Origin: Paramoeba atlantica
Lineage: Eukaryota > Discosea
Assembly (NCBI GenBank): GCA_977017575.1
Contig: CDRNVI010000033.1
Span: 113,516 to 177,515 of the forward strand
Length of the DNA: 64,000 nucleotides
Direction of reading: 5' to 3'
Part shown: piece by piece, positions 27,460 to 36,722 of the stretch
Layout: each line of letters opens with the position of its first letter
Numbering within the stretch: the first letter of the stretch is position 1
The notes under the pieces: model-generated
The model's input: only the letters and a program-made list of their open reading frames with translations
What the model was told of the DNA's origin: nothing
Databases searched by the model: none
Translations under genes and position numbers: made by a program

Positions 27460-28530
27460 ATGGATGACTCCTCTGAGAAATTGTCTGACATTGTGAGGTC
27501 CTTGGAGAAGGTTATTGTTGAAGTTCGACAATCATCAGAAACGAAGCCCAAACCTAACAAAAAAACGACGGAAAATGAAATTGCTTCACTCGAATCTGTC
27601 CTGTCCATTATTTCCCAGCTGGAAAACATCAAAGAGAACTGTGATTTCCTAGCCAATGACCTCGAAACGTGGAAAGCTGGAGATCTCAAAATGATCGCGG
27701 AACGCTGCAAACTCCAAACCGAGCTCCACAAACTCCAAAAAGAGTCCAAACGCACCGCAGGTTGCCCCCACGACACCCCCCACTCCGAGGCCTCCGACAA
27801 CCCCCTCCGTGGTCACCCCAACGACCCCTCCGGTTGGGGAATTTCCCATGTCCCCACCCCTCTCGCCGTCGCCACCCCGGAACCTCCCCCTCCCCCACCA
27901 GAATCACACCACCGTGTGGTCCTCCCCCCCACCACCCTCTCCCCCACCACACTACGCTACACGAGTACCGATCCCCCCCACCACAGCGCACTCCCCCTCC
28001 TGCCCTACCCCCACGGTGTCGCCTCGGTGAGTTCCTCTCCTGAGCCCATGCCCTTGGCCCCTCTCCCCTCCCACACCTCCCCAGGGCGTCGTCACCCCCA
28101 TCACGGTGCTCACCATGACTATGATCATCATAAAGATAACCCAAAGAATAAAAATAGCCAAAATATGTTAATTAAAAATAATAAAAAGGACCATCCAAAT
28201 CCTCAAACACCCTTTTCACCCCATGAAGGCCTTTTCCCTAAGACCGTAAGAAAAGGGGGAGAAGGCCGGTGGGGGATTCCCCCGTGGGTGGACACCGTGA
28301 AAACGGTGCTGTGGGAGAACCTCACACCGGATGCGGTGCTCCGCGGGGTGGGGCTGGTGGGTCTCGGGGTGGGGGTGGGGGTGGTGTCGCGGAGAGGGGG
28401 GGAAGGGGGGGAGGAGGAGGGGAGAGAGAAGAGTGTTGTGGGGGTGGGAAGTAAAATATCGACTTCAAGTGGGTCGATTCCGGCGTATGCTGATTTTGTG
28501 GTACAGGGGGGAAAAAGGGGTGGAAGGTAA
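27460..28530 (+). CDS. Hypothetical coiled-coil / proline-rich protein, extreme composition
   Basis: The open frame begins at a TTG (27415); the ATG at 27460, directly after a TTTTTTCACAG sequence, gives 356 residues. Residues 1-100 form a likely coiled coil (LSDIVRSLEKVIVEVRQ, ESVLSIISQLENIKENCDFL). Then comes a ~130-residue Pro/His/Ser-rich stretch encoded by very C-rich DNA, an Asn/Lys linker, a short globular piece (RWGIPPWVDTVKTVLWENL) and a hydrophobic Gly/Val segment (VGLVGLGVGVGVV) that might be a membrane anchor, all in very G-rich DNA. The N-terminal coil, proline region, then membrane anchor is vaguely like a peroxin-14 layout, but I see no firm motif. Confidence 0.5.
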   Translation: MDDSSEKLSDIVRSLEKVIVEVRQSSETKPKPNKKTTENEIASLESVLSIISQLENIKENCDFLANDLETWKAGDLKMIAERCKLQTELHKLQKESKRTAGCPHDTPHSEASDNPLRGHPNDPSGWGISHVPTPLAVATPEPPPPPPESHHRVVLPPTTLSPTTLRYTSTDPPHHSALPLLPYPHGVASVSSSPEPMPLAPLPSHTSPGRRHPHHGAHHDYDHHKDNPKNKNSQNMLIKNNKKDHPNPQTPFSPHEGLFPKTVRKGGEGRWGIPPWVDTVKTVLWENLTPDAVLRGVGLVGLGVGVGVVSRRGGEGGEEEGREKSVVGVGSKISTSSGSIPAYADFVVQGGKRGGR

Positions 28531-28777
28531 AGGAGTGTAAGAAAGGGCGAAGGAAAGGGAGAAGAGGGGTGTGGTTTGAGATGGCGGAGAGTCCCGCGAC
28601 TGGGGTAGGTGTTTATAGTCGTGCTGAACATCTGATGCTAGATAGAGAATAATGTGTATGTTGTTTGCTAGATTTACGAATGTTTACTAGAAGCGTTGAA
28701 CCTAATCCATAGCTAGAACTGTAGAATTATAAGTGTACTGATTCGTAGAAAACAATTAACTGTTTTTGCGTTAACGT

Positions 28778-29719
28778 ATGTGTCTACCTTTTCGTTCGCA
28801 GTGCCTTAGTCAACGTATCTGCTCTACCCATCAGCCAGCCATAAATTTGCACAGTGTAACTTCCGTCTCCGTTGAGCGGTTTTTCAACTATTCAGCAAGA
28901 CACAATAGCACAACACTTTTCTGTCGCAGTACGACAAAAAATTTATTAGTTCCCCCCAACGTGCTAACCACCCCGCGTCGGTCTTTTAGTGGGGCCAATG
29001 CTCAAAAGAAAATACCCGGTTCGGCGGACATAGAACGTGAAAAGGATCTTGATACTTTGGTGAACATTATCAAATACTCCGTGTCCGCGCTTATTCTCAC
29101 TGTGGGCACTTATTATAGCTACAAGCACGCCACGAAGCGCTACGCCAACCCCGACGTAGGAGCGCATGTCTATATCAAATCGCACGGCAAGCCTTGTCTC
29201 GGGGGGCCTTTCGTCCTCGTAGATACCACGGGGAAGCCGCGATCCCAGAAAGACTTCCTAGGCTCCTGGACGTTCTTCTATTTCGGGTTCGTCAACTGCC
29301 CCGAGATCTGTCCGATTGAGCTAAACCGCATGTCCAAAGTCGTAGACGGAATACGAAAGCGCCATCCAGGGATTCAGATAGTACCCCTGTTTGTGTCCTG
29401 TGATCCCTTGCGCGACTCTTTGGATCGTATTCAGGAATATGTTGCAGATTTCCACCCCGACTTTGTGGGATTGGTCGGTACCCCGGAGCAAGTAGACCAC
29501 GTGTGTAAATCGTACCGTATTTACTACTCTGTGCCCGATGCGGAAGCGGTAAAGGATGGTGACTATCTCATTGACCACAGCATCGCGTCCTTCCTTTTCG
29601 ATCCACAGGGACGGTTCGTGGATTTTTTTGGCACACGCTACACGGACGAGGAAATTTTAAACAAGATGGATGGGTACGTGAAGAACTATGAAGCGGATCC
29701 CACATGGACGACGTGGTGA
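28778..29719 (+). CDS. SCO1: SCO1/SCO2-type mitochondrial copper chaperone
   Basis: The 313-residue product has a mitochondrial-type N-terminus, one transmembrane helix (about 95-111) and a thioredoxin-fold domain facing the intermembrane space. The copper ligands are all present: C174 and C178 in NCPEICP and H267 in LIDHSIA. Family blocks GSWTFFYFGFVNCPEICP and PLFVSCDPLRD are clear. SCO proteins deliver copper to the CuA site of cytochrome c oxidase subunit 2. The presence of the gene implies a respiring mitochondrion with complex IV. ATG at 28778 gives full length. The alpha-SNAP gene follows after ~250 bp. Confidence 0.95.
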   Translation: MCLPFRSQCLSQRICSTHQPAINLHSVTSVSVERFFNYSARHNSTTLFCRSTTKNLLVPPNVLTTPRRSFSGANAQKKIPGSADIEREKDLDTLVNIIKYSVSALILTVGTYYSYKHATKRYANPDVGAHVYIKSHGKPCLGGPFVLVDTTGKPRSQKDFLGSWTFFYFGFVNCPEICPIELNRMSKVVDGIRKRHPGIQIVPLFVSCDPLRDSLDRIQEYVADFHPDFVGLVGTPEQVDHVCKSYRIYYSVPDAEAVKDGDYLIDHSIASFLFDPQGRFVDFFGTRYTDEEILNKMDGYVKNYEADPTWTTW

Positions 29720-29969
29720 AGACGCCTGTCTTTGCTTCTGCAACTCCGCTTCTCTAATCTTCAGCACTATACTAGGTCATCCTAGAAACCTTCTAGCTCA
29801 CTCTTTTTCCCATTTTACTTACCATTTCCTATCCTGTATCAAAAAACCGTATTTTTTTGTATTTTGTTACCCATTTTTCTCTTACCTTTTCGTTTCGATT
29901 CTCCTCTATCTTTCCTTCTACACTTTTCCCCCCTCCCTCCCTGCCTCCCCTCTTTTTCTCTTCTCCCCC

Positions 29970-30842
29970 ATGAGCACGGCCCGGGACCACACGGAGGCTG
30001 CGGAACGCAAACTCACCGGATTCTTCTCCTATTTCAACGGCGCCAAATACGACCAGGCCGCGACGCTGTTCCACCGCGCGGCGGTCCTCCACAAATCCGA
30101 GGGCCAGTGGGCGGAGGCCGGGGAGACGTTTCGCCGCGCCGCGGCATGTACCAAAGAGGCGGATGACAACTACACCACCGCACAGTATTACACCGAGGCG
30201 GGTGGCTGTTTTCTACGTGCGGGGGCCACTACTCGAGTCCCCGAGCTGTGGAACTGTGCCATCGAGATCCATATTTACCACAACCGGTTTGTGTTGGCGG
30301 CAAAACTAGAGGCTGACCTTGCGGGGATGTTTCATGAGGCTCATGACTACGAAGAGGCGGTGCGACATTATGAGAGAGCACTGCGGTTTTATGCAGCAGA
30401 GAGTGGGGGGAGGAGTGCGGGGGGGAAGATACGACAGCGGTTGGCGACGCTGCATCGCGAGCATGGGGCATATCGACCTGCGGTTGCGGTGTTGGAGGAG
30501 ATGGGAAAGGAGGCGATGGGGGGAACGTTTCGTCTGGCCGCAAGGGAGCATTTTTTTCATGCTCTATTGTGTCATTTTCCGTTGTTGACAAAGGAAAATA
30601 TGGCCGAGACGCTGGCGGAAATTGGTGAGAAAGTGGAGTGCTACAGTGCACAGGATAATACGCTGCGTGGCTCCCGAGAAGCGGAATTAATTACGTCCGT
30701 GTGTTCAGGTATTGAAATTTCTGATGCGGAGGCAGTGCGTGCGGCAGTACAGAAATACAACGAATTTAAGCCACTGGAAGATGAAAAAATCAATTTGCTT
30801 TTCTGTGTTCTTGAATTACTTGAAAATGATGATGAACGATGA
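29970..30842 (+). CDS. SEC17: Alpha-SNAP (Sec17), SNARE disassembly adaptor
   Basis: The 290-residue product follows the alpha-SNAP fold of TPR-like helical repeats: FFSYFNGAKYDQAATLFHRA, GQWAEAGETFRRAA, NRFVLAAKLEADLAGMF, HYERALRFYAAESG and AAREHFFHALLCHF. Length matches the ~290-295 residues usual for the family. It bridges SNARE complexes and the NSF ATPase. The frame is open back to 29688, which would overlap SCO1, but the ATG at 29970 gives the proper start. It sits at the end of a ~60-base, nearly pure pyrimidine tract without an AG. Coding DNA is C-rich at first and strongly G-rich at 30,390-30,560. Confidence 0.88.
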   Translation: MSTARDHTEAAERKLTGFFSYFNGAKYDQAATLFHRAAVLHKSEGQWAEAGETFRRAAACTKEADDNYTTAQYYTEAGGCFLRAGATTRVPELWNCAIEIHIYHNRFVLAAKLEADLAGMFHEAHDYEEAVRHYERALRFYAAESGGRSAGGKIRQRLATLHREHGAYRPAVAVLEEMGKEAMGGTFRLAAREHFFHALLCHFPLLTKENMAETLAEIGEKVECYSAQDNTLRGSREAELITSVCSGIEISDAEAVRAAVQKYNEFKPLEDEKINLLFCVLELLENDDER

Positions 30843-31106
30843 GTGCATATTTTGAGGAATTGTTTCGGTGAGTTAAAGTTTTTTGACTACATGGAACAAC
30901 TCGTTAAATAGTTAGATTTTACTCACAAGCATGTACACAGATGTTTGAGATGCTCATCAGTCAGCTACTTTTGGGGGTACATTTTTTACTCATACAAAGA
31001 GGGACTTTGGAACGTCTTTTTCTGTTTTACGTTAATAACTCTACTTTTTTTCTTACATGCTTAAACGCTTGGTATCGCTTCACAAAATTTGTACTGTCTT
31101 GCTACA

Positions 31107-31844
31107 ATGGTTCATCTAAAGCCAGAAAGCAGTAGCAGCGTAGCTAGAAAAAGGCGTGTGCCGCGCTCGGCGAAGGGGTTTGGTCATAATTGGGCACAGC
31201 TTCCTACCCCATGTGCGGAGACCTTCTCGAATGACACCTCGAATACGACAACCTTGTCTCACACGTCCTCAGTCCTGATGGAAGTGAACAATAGAATGGA
31301 TACGGTGCCACTTCCTGGGCCAGTGGCGAGACAGTGGAAGTCTCGTGTGGAAACGTACACCCATCACGTCCAAATTTCTCACAATATCTTACCCCTATTG
31401 TTGCAACCATTGGATCTTATGGATAGCATGGGTCGCGCGACCTATGAAGGGATCTCCGGCGTTCCAACCCAAGAAACGTCATGCATGAAGCCTGGTAGGG
31501 TAATAAAAATGTACGGGCAATATCTCCCGGATGGACAAGGATTGCATGATTTTGAGTGGATGGACCACGATGCTATCGTACCACCTGAAGAAATGGATTT
31601 TGAAGCTCTTCACCGAGCGCGTGCGCTGCTAGAAGAAAATGACAAGGATATAGACCAATATTTTTCGTGGAAGTCACGAATCAATGAAACGGATAAAAAG
31701 GCATTACATTATCTGATCGAACAATGGGAACAAAGATTTAAACAGAAGCCCCCGTTAACGGATCACAAGCACACTGAAAAGGGTGATATTAGTGAACCTT
31801 TGAAGAAAAAAATACGGACTTTCACAAAAAAATATGTTCGATAG
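31107..31844 (+). CDS. Hypothetical protein
   Basis: A 245-residue protein I do not recognise, starting at the ATG at 31107 (TTG at 31089 upstream). The N-terminal 60 residues are basic then Ser/Thr-rich; the middle (MKPGRVIKMYGQYLPDGQGL) looks like a short beta segment; the C-terminal ~100 residues are helical, charged and end in a lysine-rich tail (KKKIRTFTKKYVR), which could be nuclear. No known domain is visible. Confidence 0.5.
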   Translation: MVHLKPESSSSVARKRRVPRSAKGFGHNWAQLPTPCAETFSNDTSNTTTLSHTSSVLMEVNNRMDTVPLPGPVARQWKSRVETYTHHVQISHNILPLLLQPLDLMDSMGRATYEGISGVPTQETSCMKPGRVIKMYGQYLPDGQGLHDFEWMDHDAIVPPEEMDFEALHRARALLEENDKDIDQYFSWKSRINETDKKALHYLIEQWEQRFKQKPPLTDHKHTEKGDISEPLKKKIRTFTKKYVR

Positions 31845-32073
31845 CACGAGTACGCAGACCAATAAAACTGCGGGAAAGAGCCCTATAAGCAGTAGTAGTA
31901 AAGACAAATTTGCTGCTACAAAAGACATTGGTAAATTAGTATAGCGAAGTATGTGTACCTGTGTATTGCGGTGGTTATATAACTACCGCTCTACCCTCGA
32001 TTAAAGAAAAAAAAGTGAGCAAAAACAGTGAAAATATAAAGAGGAACACAGTAATACAGCGGTTTCAAGATAT
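31845..32073. other. Intergenic with a dispersed palindrome
   Basis: Contains the inverted partner (31,968-31,989) of the repeat at 18,843 and leads into the decayed mariner element. No gene. Confidence 0.5.
31968..31989. repeat. Dispersed 22-bp near-palindrome, copy 2
   Basis: Arms GCGGTGGTT and AACTACCGC; flanking CTCTACCCTCGATTA is shared, in reverse complement, with the copy at 18,843. Confidence 0.6.
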
Positions 32074-32406
32074 CTTCCCCCGCGGAAATTTGATTTTTTT
32101 ATCCGCTTTTGCCTATTTTTGCAGCATTCGATAGATCTCGTTCTTCTGGTGAAGGGCTTTGCCGCCTTTTTTTAGTGTAGGTACCCCCTGGGTTCAAAAA
32201 ACATGGTTTTTTAGGATATTTTTCTGGAACACATCCATTTTTTTACCTTTTTTCATCATGAAAACAAGACCAAGCATCCCCAAGCGAGGTGAATATGCTG
32301 AGGGATGGAGCAACAAAAAAGAAGACAACCCCCCCTATCAGATAAATCTACTTGCTCTGTCCCCCTGTCTCAGAGAGTGTAAATAATTAAACAATGCAAA
32401 AACGGC

Positions 32407-32952
32407 ATGTCCATTAACAAATTAGCGTCAACTTTTGGGCGTGACCGCCGTGCAGTACGAAAATTTATCAACTTGTGGAAAAAAAAAAGGTATGGGAAGG
32501 GGGTGATGGCTTGGTTGGGGATAAGTGTGGATCATGGGCTCTTTTTGCATGTTTTTGAGCCCAACATTGGGTGCACATACGAGAATGCACACAAGGTCAC
32601 TGGGAAAGTGATTCTTCAGTCATTCGAGAAACCAAACGGTTTCATCGGGTACCTTGTGGGACACGTGTCCAATGTTACATTACAAATGTTGGACTGCCCT
32701 CCCAATTCCCCCGACCTTAACCACGTAGAGAATGTTTGGCATCAAACGAATAAAATTGTGCCTAACAAATTCAAGCCTCACAACCACGAATCTCTTATAG
32801 AGGCCATAAAAAAAGCTTTTAATACCTTAAAAAGATCCCCCCTTAAACAAAAGGTTCTGAACTCAATTAATTCGGTTCCAAAGACTCAGAAAAATACTAC
32901 AAAAAGGTGGAGGGCACTCTGGGTACTAATATACTGTCCCCCCTCCCCTTAA
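32407..32952 (+). pseudogene. Internally deleted mariner transposase
   Basis: The reading frame keeps part of the helix-turn-helix (GRDRRAVRKFINLWKKK), then jumps straight to the RYGKGVMAWLGIS region and on to NSPDLNHVENVW. Compared with the protein at 14,374-15,465 it has lost the segment with the first catalytic Asp and that with the second Asp. It cannot encode an active enzyme. The last codons run into the nested MITE that starts at 32,934. Confidence 0.88.
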
Positions 32953-33112
32953 GCGCACCCGGTCAGCCCCCCGTTTAAGCGCATATAGAGTTGAGGTGCG
33001 GACTCCGGCGCCGCGAAGCGGCGCCAAATTTTTTTTTATGTACTGATTCAGACCTCCCCGTTTAAACGCACTTTTCACGGAAAACGAGGTGCGCTTAAAC
33101 GGGGGGGGACAG
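32934..33112. mobile_element. Nested MITE (179 bp) flanked by TA
   Basis: Inverted repeats begin CTGTCCCCCCTCCCCTTAAG and end CTTAAACGGGGGGGGACAG, with TA at 32932-32933 and 33113-33114. An inner copy of the arm (CCCCGTTTAAACGC, CCCCGTTTAAGCGC) is also present, so the element is internally repetitive. A perfect GC hairpin GGCGCCGCGAAGCGGCGCC lies inside at about 33,008. It inserted at the 3' end of the broken transposase gene, so it is the younger event. Confidence 0.82.
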
Positions 33113-33334
33113 TACAACTTTTAAATTCGTTTTTTCCTCCATTTTACTGTTTTTTTCCAAGGTTCATATTTACCAATAATCTTGTTTTGGCCGTTTTTCG
33201 GGTCACCATATGAGCACCAGGGTGTGCGTATGGAAAAAAAGGCAGAAAGGCTCTTCACTAGGGAACGAGATCTCTCGTTTGCAACAAAAATGAGCAAAAA
33301 CGGATAAAAAAATCAAATTTCCACGTGGGGGAAG

Positions 33335-33848
33335 TTCAATTGAAACTACTGTATACTATAGAAGAAAAAAATATTAAAGGGGCCCCCGTGGTCCAAAACT
33401 GAAAAAAAAAAAAAAAAAAACAATGGGAGGTCTAGGGGGTTCCAGGGGGGGCATACGTCACGTTTTTTGTCGAATTTTTTGCTTTTCAAAATCGAGCGCA
33501 GGGAAGTGTTAGAGTATGCCGCGGCGATGATTTTCCACCTCGGGTGACCCCCCCTGGTACGCGCAGGAGGGGCCCGACAAATTTGAAAATTCCGAAATCT
33601 TTGGCATGACCAAAAAGAAAATGACGAAAAAGTAAAAACATTATTTTTCCAAAATCGGCTCATAAAACGTATTTTAAGAGTTTGGACCTCAGCTACAATT
33701 CTACGACGTTTTTTTCGTCAGATTCGCCACCTACCCCTACTGGTAAGGCATCAAAAACAGCCCAAATTTGGGGTAGAATTTCGCAATTTTCGCAAAAAAT
33801 CGAGCTTTTTCACTCCAAAGGATCATTTATGATCTTTCGGCAATTTTC
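33335..33848. other. Repeat-rich intergenic region without a gene
   Basis: Holds a run of about 20 A residues (33,401-33,420) and G-rich stretches. The segment around 33,745-33,830 (CCCAAATTTGGGGTA, later AATTTTCGC) loosely resembles the interior of the 18,938 MITE. I see no convincing ORF. Confidence 0.45.
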
Positions 33849-33959
33849 CTTTTTTAGTGGCTTCATTAAACGCGGAGGTAGTTTTCAACGCGAGGCGCGC
33901 AGCATGAGTGACTTCTAAGTTGAAAACAACCACTGCGTTTAAGGAAGCCACTAAAAAAG
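33849..33959. repeat. 111-bp palindromic element (foldback/MITE-like)
   Basis: Arms of ~41 bp (CTTTTTTAGTGGCTTCATTA and the AACGC-GGAGGTAGTTTTCAAC continuation) are mirrored by GTTGAAAACAACCACTGCG then TTTAAGGAAGCCACTAAAA. The loop is GC-rich (GCGAGGCGCGCAGC). A shorter relative lies at 12,229-12,289. It ends 28 bp before the VPS16 ATG. Confidence 0.85.
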
Positions 33960-33986
33960 ATTAATAGATTATCAAGATTTCTTCTT

Positions 33987-36494
33987 ATGGGAGGTACGAA
34001 GAAATGTACTAAGTTTATGCATTTAAAGACGAAGTCCAGAAGATCGGGAGAGTGGTTCATGCTAGGTGGGCACTTTGTTCGTAGCATCTTACTTTGCAGG
34101 CTTTCTTGGAGGAAAAATCTCTCTGAGTATGAGGTTGCGATGTGTCCATGGAGTGGCCCGATCGCGCTAATCCCAATGTCACTTTTCCATTCAGATCACA
34201 AAACATCTAGTGAGATAGAGGTATATTCGTGTAGCGGAAAAAGATTGGGATCGATTCAATATCGCCTGTCCTCCGCTTTGCTTTCTTGTTTTTGGGTCGG
34301 TGCAGAAAGATTGTGCTTATTGGCTCAGGAAGGAATTGTGGAAATCTATTCAGCTCTTGGGGCACTTTCGGTCTCTCTTGATGTGTGCGGCTCCACCGTT
34401 ATTCATTGGAACTTTTCTCGAACCAATATTGCACTCATAACTCAAGATCCGCGTCTTGTTCTTGTATTGCTAACCGAAGATGGAGAAAACATAGGAGCTG
34501 TGCACAACTTAACACTACATTTCGCACCATATTGTGTAGCAGTGCGCGGTAACACTGCTCTACCTTACTCGGTGGAACATTCATTTACTTGTGAGGTTCT
34601 ACTGGCAGGTACATTTAACGAATCACCTGGGTTGTATAGCGCTTGTCTCTCCCTGAATCATCTATCGCTTCGGACCGTCTCATTCTTTTTAAACGACGAA
34701 ATATCATGTCTCTCCTTTTCACCGAATGGTCGTCGTGTGATAATTTGTGAGGGCTCCACAGTAATCCACGTGGTTTCATCTCAATTAAACAAATACTACG
34801 TTCGAGCTACACTTCCAACGGGCATGGAAAAGATCGAATGGGCAACACATCTAGTGTGGTGTGGCAGCGACATGATTGGTTTGTGCTCACCTTTGGGGGG
34901 GCAGATCCTAGTGATGAGTATCAAAGGCCACTCTGAAGACAGAAATCCTTGGCATTGTACAATTTCTTTCTCTCATATTGGGTCCCCATTTAATCATGCG
35001 AATCGTAGGCGCAGTGCAACATTATTACCGGAACAAGATGGACTCCGCATACTGGACGAAGACACTACATACTTTATTCAGCGTGTCCCTTCTTCTGTTG
35101 AACGAGCGTATTGGGTTTCCTCCCACAATGCCCTCGCTCATTTATTGGCGATAGCAAGTACGTCCGATACTTTAGATAATACTCAAAATCGAGATTTGCT
35201 ACTAAAGTTCCGGTCTACATCATCTGTAGAAATGGTGGAAGCTATTCAATCTCTTCTCAACGTAGCTCTGTATGAGGTAGAAAAGGAACTTCGATTTCAA
35301 GCACTTGCAGCTGCGAAAGTTGGAATAGGTCAACAAAGAAGCCCAAATCAATTCGATGCAAAATATGACTTTGCACGCAGCGTAGTGCAATTTCTTATAT
35401 TACTTCAGAACAGTGGTATATTCGTTACTTACACAGAGTTAAAATCGGTCGGCATACAGTACTTCCTTCGCTGCCTTGCGAGGCGAGAAGAGGTTTCTAG
35501 GTCTTACCAATTAGCTAAACTTGTTGGATGTGATTCTACGGAAGTTGTAATATTTTGGGCTTGCTCGAGGTCTTATTCTGATGACCAAATTAGCACGATC
35601 GTAGAGCATCACATTAGTCACAATACGATTGATTCACAATATGATTGTGATCTTGCGGAACTGTTTTACGGACAGGGAAAAATTTCTTTGTCTCATAAAT
35701 ATCTTGTTTTGAACCCTTCACTTCGATCCCAAGCTTTGCATTTCATGAAATGGAAGGAATACGCATCGGCACTTCAAATTAGTACTGAATTGCGTGATGA
35801 ATATTTGTTAGCTGAAACCATTAGAAGAATGAGACGAGAATATGCCGATGATTTACGAGTTCTTCGAGAACTCGCGAAATCTCCTGTGGCTTTTGATTTG
35901 TTTCGTATAATGCTCGAAGATACTAGCCCTGCGATTGTCTCCGAATATTACGCGACAGTTGAACAAGCAGATATGAGCGCCTACTTAACTTTGGACCGTA
36001 TCAGTCGAAAAATTGTAAGTCGCACTCATGCGCTGAAAGAAAAGAGCGATGAGTTTTGGAAGGAAGTGTTAAAAGTATCACAAGTTGTCATTGGATGTTT
36101 ACGTGGACACGGCAGTGCTACTTCCATAAAGAATGCTCAATATATATGTTTGTATTTCTACTTACTAGAAATGCAACACAAAATTAAAACGTCTAAGACA
36201 GATAATAATTTTGTGGGATTCTCTCTCTTCCAGACCGTGGAATTTTGTATTGAGCACGACATGAAGCAAGAACTGGAAGCTCTTTCGAGTTCATTTGAGA
36301 TTTCAGATCGCGAAATGATGTGGTGCCGGTTGCGTACCTATGAGAAGCAGAAACGTTGGGAAATGTTTGATATTCTTTCCCAGATTAATGTTCCCAATTC
36401 AATTTGTCCTTGCATCGGTTATCGTCCGTTCTACGATATCCTGAATGATCATAAGAAGTTTCATCAAGCTCAGTTTTATAAAAAACTGCTGTAA
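33987..36494 (+). CDS. VPS16: VPS16, core subunit of HOPS/CORVET tethering complexes
   Basis: The 835-residue product matches VPS16 in length and layout: an N-terminal beta-propeller (to about residue 400) and a C-terminal alpha-solenoid. Landmarks are WRKNLSEYEVAMCPWSGPIA near the N-terminus, CLSFSPNGRRVIICEGS in the propeller, and the family end RWEMFDILSQ then IGYRPFYDILNDHKKFHQAQ. VPS16 with VPS33 binds SNAREs and guides late-endosome/vacuole fusion, so it works in the same pathway as alpha-SNAP. The first ~35 residues after the ATG at 33987 are basic and not typical; a later start is possible. Confidence 0.9.
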   Translation: MGGTKKCTKFMHLKTKSRRSGEWFMLGGHFVRSILLCRLSWRKNLSEYEVAMCPWSGPIALIPMSLFHSDHKTSSEIEVYSCSGKRLGSIQYRLSSALLSCFWVGAERLCLLAQEGIVEIYSALGALSVSLDVCGSTVIHWNFSRTNIALITQDPRLVLVLLTEDGENIGAVHNLTLHFAPYCVAVRGNTALPYSVEHSFTCEVLLAGTFNESPGLYSACLSLNHLSLRTVSFFLNDEISCLSFSPNGRRVIICEGSTVIHVVSSQLNKYYVRATLPTGMEKIEWATHLVWCGSDMIGLCSPLGGQILVMSIKGHSEDRNPWHCTISFSHIGSPFNHANRRRSATLLPEQDGLRILDEDTTYFIQRVPSSVERAYWVSSHNALAHLLAIASTSDTLDNTQNRDLLLKFRSTSSVEMVEAIQSLLNVALYEVEKELRFQALAAAKVGIGQQRSPNQFDAKYDFARSVVQFLILLQNSGIFVTYTELKSVGIQYFLRCLARREEVSRSYQLAKLVGCDSTEVVIFWACSRSYSDDQISTIVEHHISHNTIDSQYDCDLAELFYGQGKISLSHKYLVLNPSLRSQALHFMKWKEYASALQISTELRDEYLLAETIRRMRREYADDLRVLRELAKSPVAFDLFRIMLEDTSPAIVSEYYATVEQADMSAYLTLDRISRKIVSRTHALKEKSDEFWKEVLKVSQVVIGCLRGHGSATSIKNAQYICLYFYLLEMQHKIKTSKTDNNFVGFSLFQTVEFCIEHDMKQELEALSSSFEISDREMMWCRLRTYEKQKRWEMFDILSQINVPNSICPCIGYRPFYDILNDHKKFHQAQFYKKLL

Positions 36495-36722
36495 AGTTTG
36501 GTATAAGTTTGGTATAAATCTAAAATAATTTTCGTATAAGTTTTAAAAGAAGAAGTGGTCTGTTCCACATGCAGTTTAAGTATTTCAGATGAACATATCG
36601 CTGTTATTATTTTGTTTCGCACTTGGAAAAGTCTTCCAATATTTATCGGATGTAAGCAAGATTAATATTAGGCTAACTTGTATATTCTTGGTGTCAGTAA
36701 TAATTGATAAGTCTTGTTTTCA

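Larger units (their letters stand above)
32074..33334 (+). mobile_element. Decayed mariner-type element related to the 14.1-kb copy
   Basis: The left end (CTTCCCCCGCGGAAATTTG, then TTTTTATCCGCTTTTGCC and GCATTCGATAGATCTCGTTC) is mirrored at the right end (ATAAAAAAATCAAATTTCC, then ACGTGGGGGAAG). The inner terminal-repeat sequence is clearly homologous to that of the intact element, but the outermost bases differ (CTTCCCC instead of CACCCATGG). It therefore represents a related subfamily. It encloses a broken transposase gene and a nested MITE. TA flanks are not clear at both ends. Confidence 0.75.

Noticed and set aside
28203-28631. Pro/Ser-rich - strand frame in the G-rich half of the 27.5-kb gene
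   Set aside because: A by-product of G-rich sequence on the + strand; low-complexity product, opposite to all neighbours.
29688-29969. Alpha-SNAP starting at 29688 and overlapping SCO1
   Set aside because: The extra 94 residues are translated from the SCO1 end and a pyrimidine-rich leader; the family length is met from 29970.
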